This document shows positions 14,710-21,564 of a DNA stretch of 21,564 nucleotides, piece after piece. Within the stretch, counting starts at the first letter, position 1, and each line of letters starts with the position of its first letter. Both the position numbers and the translations under genes were made by a program. The notes under the pieces are model-generated. The model was not told the origin of the DNA. It did no database searches and saw only the letters and a list, made by a program, of their open reading frames with translations. Origin of the DNA: JSC-12 sp033764965 (GTDB lineage: Bacteria; Cyanobacteriota; Cyanobacteriia; Leptolyngbyales; Leptolyngbyaceae); assembly GCA_033764965.1 (NCBI GenBank), contig JANRIN010000296.1, forward strand, positions 1-21,564, read 5' to 3'.

Positions 14710-14988
14710 TCAATCGGGAGCGACCTTCTCCTTGAATAATTTTCCAGCCGAGAAAGCAGGCACTTTTGTGGCTGGGATGCTCATTTTATCGCCAGTCTTG
14801 GGATTTCGTCCTTCCCGTGCCTTGCGTTCCCGTGGCTCAAAAGAACCAAATCCAACCAGGGTAACTTTATCTCCACCGCTGACCGCTTCAACGATGGCAT
14901 CCAGGGCAGCCGATAGAACAGCGTCAGCCTGCTTCTTTGTAACGCTGGCTTTGTCTGCGACAGCATCAACCAATTCGCCCTTATTCAT
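14710..14988 (-). CDS. hup: HU family DNA-binding protein
   Basis: HU is a small histone-like protein that bends and compacts DNA as a dimer. From ATG 14988 (MNKGELVDAVADKASVTKKQ) it has 92 residues, the usual size. The helical dimer core is followed by VTLVGFGSFEPRERKAREGR, the HU/IHF signature, the NPKTGDKMSIPA beta-arm with the intercalating Pro, and VPAFSAGKLFKEKV. The frame is open for another 37 codons upstream (MKTQWWRDF...) but that part is not HU-like, and AGGAG sits 5 nt before ATG 14988. It is likely a monocistronic or leading gene, because a strong terminator lies about 220 bp upstream (15211-15233) on the same strand. Confidence 0.96.
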   Translation of the reverse strand: MNKGELVDAVADKASVTKKQADAVLSAALDAIVEAVSGGDKVTLVGFGSFEPRERKAREGRNPKTGDKMSIPATKVPAFSAGKLFKEKVAPD

Positions 14989-14993
14989 GGGAT

Positions 14994-14998
14994 CTCCT
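14994..14998 (-). promoter_or_regulatory. Ribosome-binding site of HU
   Basis: AGGAG (CTCCT on the plus strand), 5 nt before ATG 14988. It decides against the longer frame that begins at 15099. Confidence 0.7.
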
Positions 14999-15210
14999 TT
15001 TGCTACAGGACATTTAGGAAATTTGATTTCAAAGCAAAAAACAAACAATGTAGACGGCACAGCAAAAACGCTGAAATCCCTCCACCATTGGGTTTTCAAT
15101 GCCCTATTCTAAAATGTCTGCTCAAAAATCGGATCGTTGAAACCTTTAAGATATTTGGATTTGAGCCATTTTTTTGAGTTTGAGCGACGATCGCTGATAA
15201 GCCTCACCTA

Positions 15211-15233
15211 TTAAAAAGGGGCAATTTTGCCCT
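15211..15233 (-). terminator. Intrinsic terminator, minus strand
   Basis: Reading the minus strand, AGGGCAA-aa-TTGCCCCT is followed at once by TTTTTAA. This is the best intrinsic terminator in the window. It would end transcripts coming from the thioredoxin side before HU. Confidence 0.7.
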
Positions 15234-15474
15234 AAACCAGCACCGTACTGTTTGTCGTATCAGTTGCTGCCATTCGTGCTTAACCAGGAAGTGATGCTTC
15301 GATCGCCTATGTGGGGGCTGGGCTTCCATCCCAAAAAGCCTTTCTAGTAGCAAGTTTCAGGACCTCATCGGTTTAGGCAGAAGCCTGTTGACTCAATCAG
15401 ATTTAATCAAATGAACTTCAGTTGGCTTCATCCGTTGACTCAAGCATGAATGCCGAAAAGGGTATTTTGTATAA

Positions 15475-15486
15475 GGTAAATTTACC
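15475..15486. repeat. Perfect 12-bp palindrome
   Basis: GGTAAATTTACC, next to TATA-like sequence (GTATAAGG). It is suitable as a dimeric regulator site, but no regulator can be named. Confidence 0.35.
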
Positions 15487-15516
15487 AAAAGATTTTTCAT
15501 GAAACTTAATGTTTAG

Positions 15517-15554
15517 GAGGCGATTGAACTCTGCTTTAAAGTTCTGTTCGCCTC
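15517..15554. repeat. Two-part hairpin downstream of the thioredoxin gene
   Basis: GAGGCGA/TCGCCTC (7 bp) outside and GAACT/AGTTC (5 bp) inside, with a 2/3-nt internal loop and a 9-nt terminal loop. It lies 50 nt after the thioredoxin stop on the minus strand. There is no T-run, so it may be an mRNA 3' structure or part of a small RNA. Confidence 0.5.
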
Positions 15555-15603
15555 ATATTTGTGGGGACTAAAGAGTTAGGGATAGAGTTGCAGTAAGTTG
15601 AAC

Positions 15604-15921
15604 TTAGATTCGCGATCGCAGCCGTGGAACAAGCTCCTCTGCCGTTAACACGCCTTCAATTCGGTCAACGGGTTTTCCTTGCTTGAATAACACCAGGGTC
15701 GGCAGAGCCTGAATTTGATGCTGGGAGGCGATTTCTGGATAGCGATCGGTATCAATTTTCACGATCTGAATCTGCTCCTTCATGGCTGCGTTCACCTGGA
15801 CTAGAATTTTTGCCATCATCTGACAAGGTCCGCACCAGGTCGCGTAAAAATCCACTAACACAGGCAACTCTGAACCCGCAATCATATCTTCAAAGCTTGC
15901 AAACTCCTTCTTAGTTGCCAT
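15604..15921 (-). CDS. trxA: Thioredoxin, y-type
   Basis: A 105-residue thioredoxin with the redox motif ATWCGPCQMM (Cys30/Cys33) and the cis-proline segment ALPTLVLFKQG. The surrounding sequence (LPVLVDFYATWCGPCQMM, IQIVKIDTDRYPEIAS, DRIEGVLTAEELV) matches plant and cyanobacterial y-type thioredoxins better than the m-type that cyanobacterial literature calls TrxA; the y-type is called TrxQ in Synechocystis. The symbol trxA here is the generic one. Y-type thioredoxins mainly feed antioxidant enzymes such as peroxiredoxins. A GAGG lies 10 nt before the ATG. It diverges from sppA and is followed by a long untranslated spacer. Confidence 0.93.
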   Translation of the reverse strand: MATKKEFASFEDMIAGSELPVLVDFYATWCGPCQMMAKILVQVNAAMKEQIQIVKIDTDRYPEIASQHQIQALPTLVLFKQGKPVDRIEGVLTAEELVPRLRSRI

Positions 15922-15971
15922 TTTTCTTTTCCCTCAAATCGTTTCTTCTATGGTAATCAAGATTTGGAGGA

Positions 15972-16002
15972 CAGCGTGCAGCACCGCCGAAGGACAACGC
16001 TG
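15972..16002. repeat. Short inverted repeat upstream of the thioredoxin gene
   Basis: CAGCGT and ACGCTG enclose 19 bp (GCAGCACCGCC...), with local GC content above its surroundings. It may be a remnant of a dispersed repeat. Confidence 0.25.
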
Positions 16003-16035
16003 CGGGGCGTGGATCAGTGGATATTCGCTATTGAG

Positions 16036-16063
16036 CAATGACCAATGCCAAATGACCAATTCC
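16036..16063 (+). repeat. TCATTGG-type heptamer array
   Basis: CAATGAC, CAATGCC, AAATGAC, CAATTCC in register, in the divergent spacer between the thioredoxin gene and sppA. Same family as at 4738 and 11438. Confidence 0.6.
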
Positions 16064-16173
16064 AGTCAATCAGGCAAAAAAACCTCAAACAACGATCGTA
16101 AAAGCAATAATGGGAGGGTTGAGACTTGATAACAAGCCTTTAACCATACAGACCCCGTTGGAGAACGCCCCAA

Positions 16174-17955
16174 ATGCGAGATTTCTTGAAACATACCCTT
16201 GCCAGTTTGCTTGCCCTGTTTATCTTTTTGGGTATGAGTATCACAGGGATATTGTTTTTAGTGATTCTTAGCGCTTCCAGAGATTCTGCGCCCAAAGTGA
16301 AAGATAAAACCGTGCTCAACTTCAACCTGGCAACCGAGATTACCGATGGCGTGCGGTCTTCCCCGGATGAACTAGGGCAAGCTCTGGGCAACGTTCCCGA
16401 AACCATTTCCTTGAAGGGCGTTCTGAATGCAATCAATGAAGCCAGCCGCGATCGCCACATCGTTGCTCTCTACCTGCATGGAGAAATCGCTGGAGCAACG
16501 GGATACGCTCAACTCAAAGAAGTTCGGGAGGCACTCCAACGATTTCGAGCATCTGGAAAGAAAATTATTGCCTACGATGTGAACTGGGGCGAGCGGGAAT
16601 ATTATTTGGCATCAGTTGCCGACACCATTTTGCTGCATCCTTTTGGATCTTTAGAGCTGAATGGATTGAGTTCCGAAGGCACCTTTTTTGCAGGCGCTTT
16701 GCAGAAATACGGTATTGGAGTACAGGTGACACGAGTCGGCAAATATAAGTCTGCGGTGGAACCCTTTCTGCTGAAGCAACGCAGCCCGGAAAACCGACAA
16801 CAAACTCAGCAATTACTGGGAGATTTATGGAGCGAGTTTTTAGGAGCCGTTGCCAAATCTCGCAATGTTACGCCTCAACAACTGCAAGCGATCGCAGACA
16901 ACGACGGCATTTTAGAAGCGAATGAAGCCTTACAACGCAAGTTGATCACCAAAACAGCTTACGAAGATGAGGTGATCGAACAACTGAAGCAAATTGGCAC
17001 CGAAGACGATGACTCCTATCGTCAGGTCGCGATTCAAACCTACACCGCTGTTGCCAGAGACCAACTCGAAGCAGGACGCAATGCAGACGAGAAAATTGCC
17101 GTCGTTTACGCCGAAGGAGACATTGTGAATGGGCGGGGAGATTTTGACCAAATTGGGGGCGATCGCTTTGCCAAACTTTTTCGGGAAATTCGGCAGGATG
17201 ATGATGTCAAAGCGGTGGTTTTGCGGGTCAACAGTCCCGGCGGCAGTGCGGTTGCCTCAGAAGTTATTCAGCGAGAAATTATCCTAACTCGTAAAGCAAA
17301 GCCGGTTGTGGTGTCGATGGGTTCGGTTGCCGCATCGGGTGGTTACTGGATTTCTACTTACAGCGATCGCATCTTTGCGGAACCCAATACCATCACTGGT
17401 TCGATCGGGGTGTTCGGCTTGCTGCCCAACATTCAACAATTGGCAAACAACAATGGCATCACCTGGGACGCGGTGAAAACGGCTCGCTTTGCCGATGTGC
17501 AAACCGTCACCCGTCCCAAAACTCCCCAGGAGTTAAACCTGATTCAAAAGAGCGTCGATCGCATTTATGACCAATTTTTGACGCGAGTTGCCGATTCTCG
17601 CAAGTTGCCCAAAAACCGAGTTGCCGAAATTGCTCAGGGGCGAGTCTGGTCGGGCAAACAGGCAAAAGCGATCGGATTGGTGGATGAACTGGGTGGATTG
17701 GAGGCAGCGATTCAGGATGCAGCCAAACGCGCTAAGTTAGGAGACAAGTGGACTCTGGCAGAATATCCCCAAGCTCCTTCGTTTACAGAATTGCTTTTTG
17801 GGTCGCCTGAAGCACGGGTTACAACCTTTTTTGAGAGTAAAGACCCCATCCTGGCTGAATTGAAGAAATTCAAGGCAGAACTGACTGTTCTGACCACCCT
17901 AAACGATCCCTTCTCTGCCTACGCTCGATTGCCATTCAACTTCCGAGTTGACTAA
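16174..17955 (+). CDS. sppA: Signal peptide peptidase SppA, long (67K) type
   Basis: SppA is a membrane serine protease with a Ser-Lys dyad. The long form (593 residues here) has two tandem domains. An N-terminal membrane anchor is clear (about residues 9-34, LASLLALFIFLG...GILFLVIL). The catalytic Lys192 is in the first domain (RVGKYKSAVEPF) and Ser388 in the second (SMGSVAASGGYWIST). NSPGGS (353-358) and TITGSIGVFG form the oxyanion region and substrate groove. Bacterial SppA degrades leftover signal peptides; cyanobacterial and plastid forms have also been linked to light acclimation and phycobilisome or thylakoid protein turnover. A GGAG lies 12 nt before the ATG. It is co-directional with the DUF502 gene but 155 bp apart, so separate transcription is likely. 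Confidence 0.95.
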   Translation: MRDFLKHTLASLLALFIFLGMSITGILFLVILSASRDSAPKVKDKTVLNFNLATEITDGVRSSPDELGQALGNVPETISLKGVLNAINEASRDRHIVALYLHGEIAGATGYAQLKEVREALQRFRASGKKIIAYDVNWGEREYYLASVADTILLHPFGSLELNGLSSEGTFFAGALQKYGIGVQVTRVGKYKSAVEPFLLKQRSPENRQQTQQLLGDLWSEFLGAVAKSRNVTPQQLQAIADNDGILEANEALQRKLITKTAYEDEVIEQLKQIGTEDDDSYRQVAIQTYTAVARDQLEAGRNADEKIAVVYAEGDIVNGRGDFDQIGGDRFAKLFREIRQDDDVKAVVLRVNSPGGSAVASEVIQREIILTRKAKPVVVSMGSVAASGGYWISTYSDRIFAEPNTITGSIGVFGLLPNIQQLANNNGITWDAVKTARFADVQTVTRPKTPQELNLIQKSVDRIYDQFLTRVADSRKLPKNRVAEIAQGRVWSGKQAKAIGLVDELGGLEAAIQDAAKRAKLGDKWTLAEYPQAPSFTELLFGSPEARVTTFFESKDPILAELKKFKAELTVLTTLNDPFSAYARLPFNFRVD

Positions 17956-17985
17956 CTGCATCTTGCATCTCTGAGTCCACGCTAC

Positions 17986-18014
17986 TTGAACAAATCGAAT
18001 AAAATTGCAACAAT
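17986..18014 (+). promoter_or_regulatory. Promoter candidate for DUF502-nusB-ftsY
   Basis: TTGAAC (17986-17991) and AACAAT (18009-18014) are 17 bp apart; each matches four of six consensus bases. It lies in the 155-bp spacer after sppA. Confidence 0.3.
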
Positions 18015-18110
18015 TCTTTACAAGGGTAGGACGACAGCCTCCAGAATCCGCTTGAAGGAATGCGTCCTCCTGTGCTCTGCATCTTTAAGTACGTGTCGCG
18101 CTAAGTCTCC

Positions 18111-18875
18111 ATGAAAGAACATCGGTTGCCCATCCTGCAACGACTCAAGCAGGATTTGAAGAATGACCTGATTGCTGGATTGTTGGTCGTCATTCCTTTG
18201 GCAACGACAATCTGGCTCACTTTTACGATCGCCACCTGGGTTATTGGATTGTTGACCCGCATCCCCAGTCGATTGAGTCCCTTTGATGGGCTTAATCCTC
18301 TGCTGGTCAACCTGTTGAACCTGTTTGTGGGATTTGCAGTGCCCCTCGCCTTCATCCTCCTGATTGGTTTGATGGCGCGGAATATTGCTGGACGCTGGTT
18401 ATTAGATGTGGGGGAAAGAACTTTGCAAGCGATTCCCTTCGCGGGTGCCCTCTACAAAACCCTGAAGCAACTGCTGGAAACGCTGTTGAAGGATTCTGGC
18501 AATCGGTTTCGGCGGGTGGTGCTGGTGGAATATCCCCGCGCAGGTATTTGGTCGCTGGCATTTGTCACGGGGGTTGTGGGGGCAGAAGTTCAGTCGCACT
18601 TTTCCGGTTCCATGCTGAGTTTATTCATTCCCACAACCCCAAATCCAACCACTGGATGGTACGCGATCGTCCCGGAAAATGAGGTGATTAATCTGGCAAT
18701 GCCGATCGAGGATGCCTTCAAAGTCATTATTTCAGGCGGTATTGTCACTCCTGATCTAACCGTACCCACACCCCTACCTGCTTCTACCCGCCTGCCCCTG
18801 GAATCTCTCGTCAATCGACAGCGAACAGAGGAAATGGATCCAGTCAAGTTCACCCTGGAACTCGAAGACGAGTAG
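18111..18875 (+). CDS. DUF502 family membrane protein
   Basis: A 254-residue protein of the DUF502 family, related to plant LIKE-COV/COV1 membrane proteins; its biochemical role is unknown. Two hydrophobic segments are clear, about residues 20-48 (DLIAGLLVVIPLATTIWLTF...) and 63-89 (LLVNLLNLFVGFAVPLAFIL...). They are followed by family-typical segments: IPFAGALYKTLKQL, VVLVEYPRAGIWSLAFVTG and LSLFIPTTPNPTTGW, then AMPIEDAFKVIISGGIVTP. The N-terminus is basic and the C-terminal 40 residues are variable and acidic. The ATG at 18111 has no strong ribosome-binding site. The gene stands just before nusB and ftsY, an order I recall from other cyanobacteria. Confidence 0.9.
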   Translation: MKEHRLPILQRLKQDLKNDLIAGLLVVIPLATTIWLTFTIATWVIGLLTRIPSRLSPFDGLNPLLVNLLNLFVGFAVPLAFILLIGLMARNIAGRWLLDVGERTLQAIPFAGALYKTLKQLLETLLKDSGNRFRRVVLVEYPRAGIWSLAFVTGVVGAEVQSHFSGSMLSLFIPTTPNPTTGWYAIVPENEVINLAMPIEDAFKVIISGGIVTPDLTVPTPLPASTRLPLESLVNRQRTEEMDPVKFTLELEDE

Positions 18876-18949
18876 CTGTTATTTGATAAGTTAAGATGAC
18901 TAGGCTCGTGCTGAGTGAGTACCAGCCGCCTGTACCTATCACAATTGCC

Positions 18950-19591
18950 ATGCAAGCTCGTCGTATTGCCCGTGAACTCGCGCTGTTGGGTGTTAGCCAA
19001 CTCCCTGCCAGTGCCGAAAATCTAGATAATCAAACTCTCCAGAATGTTGTAGTGGCAGCCGTGCGGACGCTGGCAAACGAAGCTGAGGAATCGCTGGAGA
19101 CAGCATCCTCTGAGTTGAAGCAAGGCAGCGATCGCTTGCTCAGTAGCCAAACTCGCGCCACGGATGTTGAAACTGCACGAGGGATGGTGAATGAGGCGAT
19201 CGATCTGGCTCAAACCGCGATTAATCGCCTGGGTTTGGCGATGGAAATTCCCGAAATGGTGCAACTCGCCAACCAGACTGATGTGCGAACCTACGCTATT
19301 GAAATTGTTCGCACGTTGAAAAAGAACCGGGAAGCGATCGATCGATTGCTCTCTCAGGCATTGGTAGACTGGCAACTGAACCGTTTGGCAGTGATCGATC
19401 GCGATATTTTGCGAATTGCCGTTACCGAGATGCAATACCTGGGAGTGCCCGATCGCATTGCGGTCAATGAAGCGGTCGAATTGGCAAAGCGCTACAGTGG
19501 CGAAGAAGGCTACCGTTTCATCAATGGGGTTTTGCGCCGCGTCATGGATAGTGTAAAAGCTGAAACTGGTGGGAAAGAAGGAAGCAGGTAG
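18950..19591 (+). CDS. nusB: Transcription antitermination factor NusB
   Basis: NusB binds boxA RNA with NusE (ribosomal protein S10) and supports antitermination on rRNA operons. From ATG 18950 (MQARRIARELALLGVSQLP) it has 213 residues, longer than the roughly 140 of E. coli NusB because of an inserted helical region (about residues 45-110, including EEAEESLETASSELKQ-like sequence), as is usual in cyanobacteria. The conserved second half shows NREAIDRLLSQALVDWQLNR, VIDRDILRIAVTEMQYL and IAVNEAVELAKRYSGEEG, then FINGVLRRV. The ATG at 18896 would add 18 residues (MTRLVLSEYQPPV...) not expected for the family. The stop codon overlaps the ftsY ribosome-binding site, which suggests translational coupling. 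Confidence 0.94.
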   Translation: MQARRIARELALLGVSQLPASAENLDNQTLQNVVVAAVRTLANEAEESLETASSELKQGSDRLLSSQTRATDVETARGMVNEAIDLAQTAINRLGLAMEIPEMVQLANQTDVRTYAIEIVRTLKKNREAIDRLLSQALVDWQLNRLAVIDRDILRIAVTEMQYLGVPDRIAVNEAVELAKRYSGEEGYRFINGVLRRVMDSVKAETGGKEGSR

Positions 19592-19595
19592 GAGG
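19590..19595 (+). promoter_or_regulatory. Ribosome-binding site of ftsY, overlapping the nusB stop
   Basis: AGGAGG begins at the second base of the nusB TAG (19589-19591) and ends 8 nt before the ftsY ATG (19604). This is the arrangement expected for coupled translation. Confidence 0.75.
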
Positions 19596-19603
19596 ATAGG
19601 GGA

Positions 19604-21166
19604 ATGACGTTTGATTGGTTTCGCCGCCGATATGACGAAGAACAGCCAGAGGAGCCAAAAGCGGCAGAAACCGAGGCAACTCAACCTGCGCCTGCATCCG
19701 AAAAATCTGCCTCTGACCAAGCAGAAGACTATCTGAATTATGCCAAGCTGGCTTACGAAAACATCCGCAAACGCCAGCAAGAATCCGCCCAAGCTGCGGA
19801 AGCGCCGATCGTTGCTACACCAGACACCGCTGAACCTGACAGTGGGGCTGAAACGCCGGAACCCAGTTCAGAGGAAACTTCTCCAGTAGAAGAAACGGTT
19901 GTTGAAGCACCGATCGCCGCAGAACCGATCGCCGCACCAGAACCTTTAACCGAACCGAGTGCAATTTCAGAAAGTGCCACCCCGGCAGAAACCCCAACTG
20001 AATCTGCAGCACCCCTCCCCTTTTGGGCAGCAGCCGAGGCAGAACGTCTGGCTCGATTGGAACAACTGCGCGAAACTGCGATCGTTGAGCCGGAACCGGA
20101 ACCTGTGAAACCTGCGGAACCTGCCGTAACCGCGACAGTCCCCGACGTGCCGGATTTCATTCTGGACGAGGGCTTTGTTTGGTCAACGGAAATCTTGGCG
20201 GCTCAAGGTCGTCGTCCCGATCAAATCTCTATTGAAGAAATTACCTGGCTGAAGCGGTTGCGACAGGGACTTGATAAAACTCGTCGCGGGTTGGTGAATC
20301 AACTGCGGGCGATCGTTGGGCAAGGACCGCTGAACCAGGATGCAGTCATGGAAATTGAAGCGGCTTTGCTTCAGTCGGATGTGGGAGTCGAAGCAACCGA
20401 TGCCATCATCGAAGCGCTGCAAAACAAACTTCGGGCAGAAACCTTGCCTCCCGATGCCGCTATTACCTATCTGAAACAGATCATTCGGGAAATGCTCGAT
20501 CGCCCCCTGGGAGAATACGGCAACCTGGCATTTGCCCCCGAAAAAGACACCCTCAATATCTGGCTGATGACGGGAGTGAATGGAGCCGGAAAAACCACGA
20601 CGATCGGCAAACTTGCCCACATTGCTCAAAAGTCCGGATACAACTGCCTGATTGCTGCCGCTGACACCTTCCGGGCGGCGGCGGTGGAACAGGTGAAAGT
20701 CTGGGGTGCCCGTAGCGGGGTAGAAGTGATCGCCAATCCTGGCAAAAACACCGATCCCGCTGCTGTAGTCTTTGATGGCATCACCGCCGCCCAGTCAAGA
20801 GGAACGGATTTGCTCTTAATTGACACGGCTGGACGCTTGCAAAACAAAAAGAACTTGATGGACGAACTCAGCAAAGTCCGTCGCATTATCGACAAAAAAG
20901 CCCCCGATGCCAAAGTGGAATCCTTACTCGTCCTCGACTCCACCCTGGGACAAAACGGGTTGCGGCAAGCTCAAGTCTTCTCAGAATCAGCAAAACTCAG
21001 CGGCGTAGTGCTGACTAAGTTAGACGGCACAGCAAAAGGTGGAATTGCCCTGGCAGTAGTGCAACAACTCGGCTTACCCATCCGCTTCATCGGAGCCGGA
21101 GAAGGCATCGAAGACCTGCGCCCCTTTTCCAGCTACGAATTTGTAGAAGCGCTGTTGAACGGTTGA
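19604..21166 (+). CDS. ftsY: Signal recognition particle receptor FtsY
   Basis: FtsY is the membrane-associated GTPase that receives signal-recognition-particle/ribosome complexes. Residues 1 to about 190 form an acidic low-complexity A region, rich in Glu, Pro and Ala (repeats such as APIAAEPIAAPEPLTEP) with no membrane segment. The NG domain follows: helical N part, P-loop GVNGAGKTTT (324-333), DTFRAAAVEQ, DTAGR (407-411), TKLDGTAKGG (from 471) and GAGEGIEDLRPF near the end. The total of 520 residues is typical for cyanobacteria. The start MTFDWFRRRYDEEQP has an AGGAGG ribosome-binding site inside the nusB stop. The next gene downstream lies outside the window. Confidence 0.97.
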   Translation: MTFDWFRRRYDEEQPEEPKAAETEATQPAPASEKSASDQAEDYLNYAKLAYENIRKRQQESAQAAEAPIVATPDTAEPDSGAETPEPSSEETSPVEETVVEAPIAAEPIAAPEPLTEPSAISESATPAETPTESAAPLPFWAAAEAERLARLEQLRETAIVEPEPEPVKPAEPAVTATVPDVPDFILDEGFVWSTEILAAQGRRPDQISIEEITWLKRLRQGLDKTRRGLVNQLRAIVGQGPLNQDAVMEIEAALLQSDVGVEATDAIIEALQNKLRAETLPPDAAITYLKQIIREMLDRPLGEYGNLAFAPEKDTLNIWLMTGVNGAGKTTTIGKLAHIAQKSGYNCLIAAADTFRAAAVEQVKVWGARSGVEVIANPGKNTDPAAVVFDGITAAQSRGTDLLLIDTAGRLQNKKNLMDELSKVRRIIDKKAPDAKVESLLVLDSTLGQNGLRQAQVFSESAKLSGVVLTKLDGTAKGGIALAVVQQLGLPIRFIGAGEGIEDLRPFSSYEFVEALLNG

Positions 21167-21176
21167 TCAATCAGGT

Positions 21177-21205
21177 TAATCCATCAGAATGTGGGTGATG
21201 GATTA
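21177..21205 (+). terminator. Hairpin shortly after ftsY, possible terminator
   Basis: TAATCCATC and GATGGATTA are perfect 9-bp arms around an 11-nt loop, 10 nt past the ftsY stop. No T-run follows, so termination is uncertain. Confidence 0.4.
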
Positions 21206-21215
21206 GAACTGTGGA

Positions 21216-21264
21216 TTTCGACTCCGCTCAACCCGCACTCACAGTGTGTTGAGCGAAGCCGAAA
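21216..21264. repeat. 17-bp inverted repeat of a widespread type
   Basis: TTTCGACTCCGCTCAAC and GTTGAGCGAAGCCGAAA are complementary with two mismatches, around a 15-nt loop. I recall this TTTCGnCTnCGCTCAAC palindrome as a dispersed repeat in many cyanobacteria. Confidence 0.6.
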
Positions 21265-21314
21265 CACAGATCTAGTACCGATTTAAACAGTGATAGCGGC
21301 ACATTCCTTGCACC

Positions 21315-21390
21315 GATCCCCCTCAGTCCCCCTTGTCAAAGGGGATGCCGCAGGACGTTCGGCGATGCTCAGTCGAGCCGCAGAGGGATC
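21315..21390. repeat. MITE-like palindromic repeat
   Basis: Ends GATCCC-c-CTC (21315-21324) and GAGGGATC (21383-21390) are complementary apart from one base. Inside lies a second hairpin CCCCTT-gtca-AAGGGG (21329-21344). The GATCCCCCT...AAGGGG form recalls a common cyanobacterial dispersed repeat. A minus-strand open frame across it is not credible as a gene. Confidence 0.5.
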
Positions 21391-21564
21391 TCAATCTGTA
21401 GCGTATTGAAGTCAAATTGGTATAACCCACATTCCGCACTTCCAACTGGCACAAAAAGATTAACCCCCTCAACACAGCAAGTAGTACTGTCGGCAAGCAG
21501 AACCGAGAAATTGGAGAATCCATTGGCGATCGTCGGTTAGATTAACGACCTGTTTAACGCCATT

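Larger units (their letters stand above)
14989..15603. other. 615-bp spacer between the thioredoxin and HU genes
   Basis: No convincing gene. From the HU side it holds the HU leader with a -10-like TAGAAT (minus, 15111-15106), a strong minus-strand terminator (15211-15233), a 10-bp direct repeat GTTGACTCAA (15387-15396 and 15434-15443), a palindrome (15475-15486) and a hairpin (15517-15554). About 370 bp separate the thioredoxin stop from the terminator. Confidence 0.55.
21167..21564. other. 398-bp repeat-bearing spacer after ftsY
   Basis: No gene is seen. It contains three successive inverted repeats (21177-21205, 21216-21264, 21315-21390), then about 170 bp of plain sequence with a small GTCGgTTA/TAACGAC inverted pair near 21529-21547. 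Confidence 0.55.

Noticed and set aside
14989..15099. Upstream extension of HU (MKTQWWRDF...)
   Set aside because: HU proteins begin at MNKGEL, where an AGGAG ribosome-binding site is correctly placed.
15203..15349. Small minus-strand frame (41-49 codons, MEAQPPHRRSKHH...) in the thioredoxin-HU spacer
   Set aside because: It runs through the terminator hairpin and ends past it, has no ribosome-binding site and no recognisable family.
15922..16173. Yfr1 small RNA, often found near a thioredoxin gene in cyanobacteria
   Set aside because: The conserved ACTCCTCACAC core is absent on both strands here and in the spacer on the other side of the gene.
19022..19792. 256-codon minus-strand open frame across nusB
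   Set aside because: It lies antisense to nusB and the start of ftsY, has a composition unlike a real protein (Phe/Cys/His-rich) and no family resemblance.
19753..20160. Minus-strand open frame opposite the ftsY acidic region
   Set aside because: The Ser/Ala/Gly-rich product is the mirror of the Glu/Pro/Ala low-complexity codons on the plus strand.
21323..21523. 66-codon minus-strand frame after ftsY
   Set aside because: It overlaps a palindromic repeat and has no ribosome-binding site or family features.

Overview
The window is ordinary chromosomal DNA of a cyanobacterium. The octamer GCGATCGC (HIP1) occurs about thirty times by eye in 21.5 kb. Several genes belong to cyanobacterial or plastid families: ycf66, a y-type thioredoxin, a pilin-G/H-like protein, a DUF502 protein, and an acpP-fabF-tkt cluster. 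Nothing identifies the species. A Leptolyngbya-like filamentous relative is only a guess from overall gene style. No rRNA, tRNA, CRISPR array, intact insertion sequence or prophage is visible.

Layout, left to right. (1) 1-1088 holds the 3' part of a geranylgeranyl-reductase-family flavoprotein, converging on ycf66 (minus) with only 7 bp between the stops. (2) After a divergent spacer come a modular membrane protein with a pilin-like C-terminus and a stomatin/slipin-type SPFH protein, both plus strand. (3) A minus-strand GFA-domain zinc protein is followed by a small plus-strand pair resembling a RelE/ParE toxin-antitoxin module. (4) A 411-bp spacer, rich in hairpins, precedes the minus-strand block acpP, fabF, tkt (fatty-acid synthesis and the Calvin/pentose-phosphate cycle). 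(5) An HdrB-like CCG-domain Fe-S protein diverges from acpP. (6) A minus-strand series follows: y-type thioredoxin, HU, a CobD-like aminotransferase, a degenerate lipoamide-dehydrogenase-like flavoprotein, and a Nif11-like small protein. (7) On the plus strand sppA, a DUF502 membrane protein, nusB and ftsY form a co-directional group concerned with the membrane, protein export and transcription. The last 398 bp hold only dispersed inverted repeats.

Genes that plausibly work together are acpP with fabF (carrier and condensing enzyme), nusB with ftsY (the ftsY ribosome-binding site overlaps the nusB stop), and the two-gene toxin-antitoxin-like pair. The intergenic spaces carry many typical cyanobacterial short repeats: two kinds of heptamer array and several inverted-repeat elements. 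Some of the arrays abut or form stop codons.

I did not find an obviously new multi-gene system. The best leads are the flavoprotein at 12017-13480, which has lost the residues that define its family's chemistry; the Nif11-like protein with a poly-Gly hinge and basic tail; the unexplained spacer between the thioredoxin and HU genes, which ends in a strong minus-strand terminator; and the hairpin cluster between the toxin-like gene and tkt.
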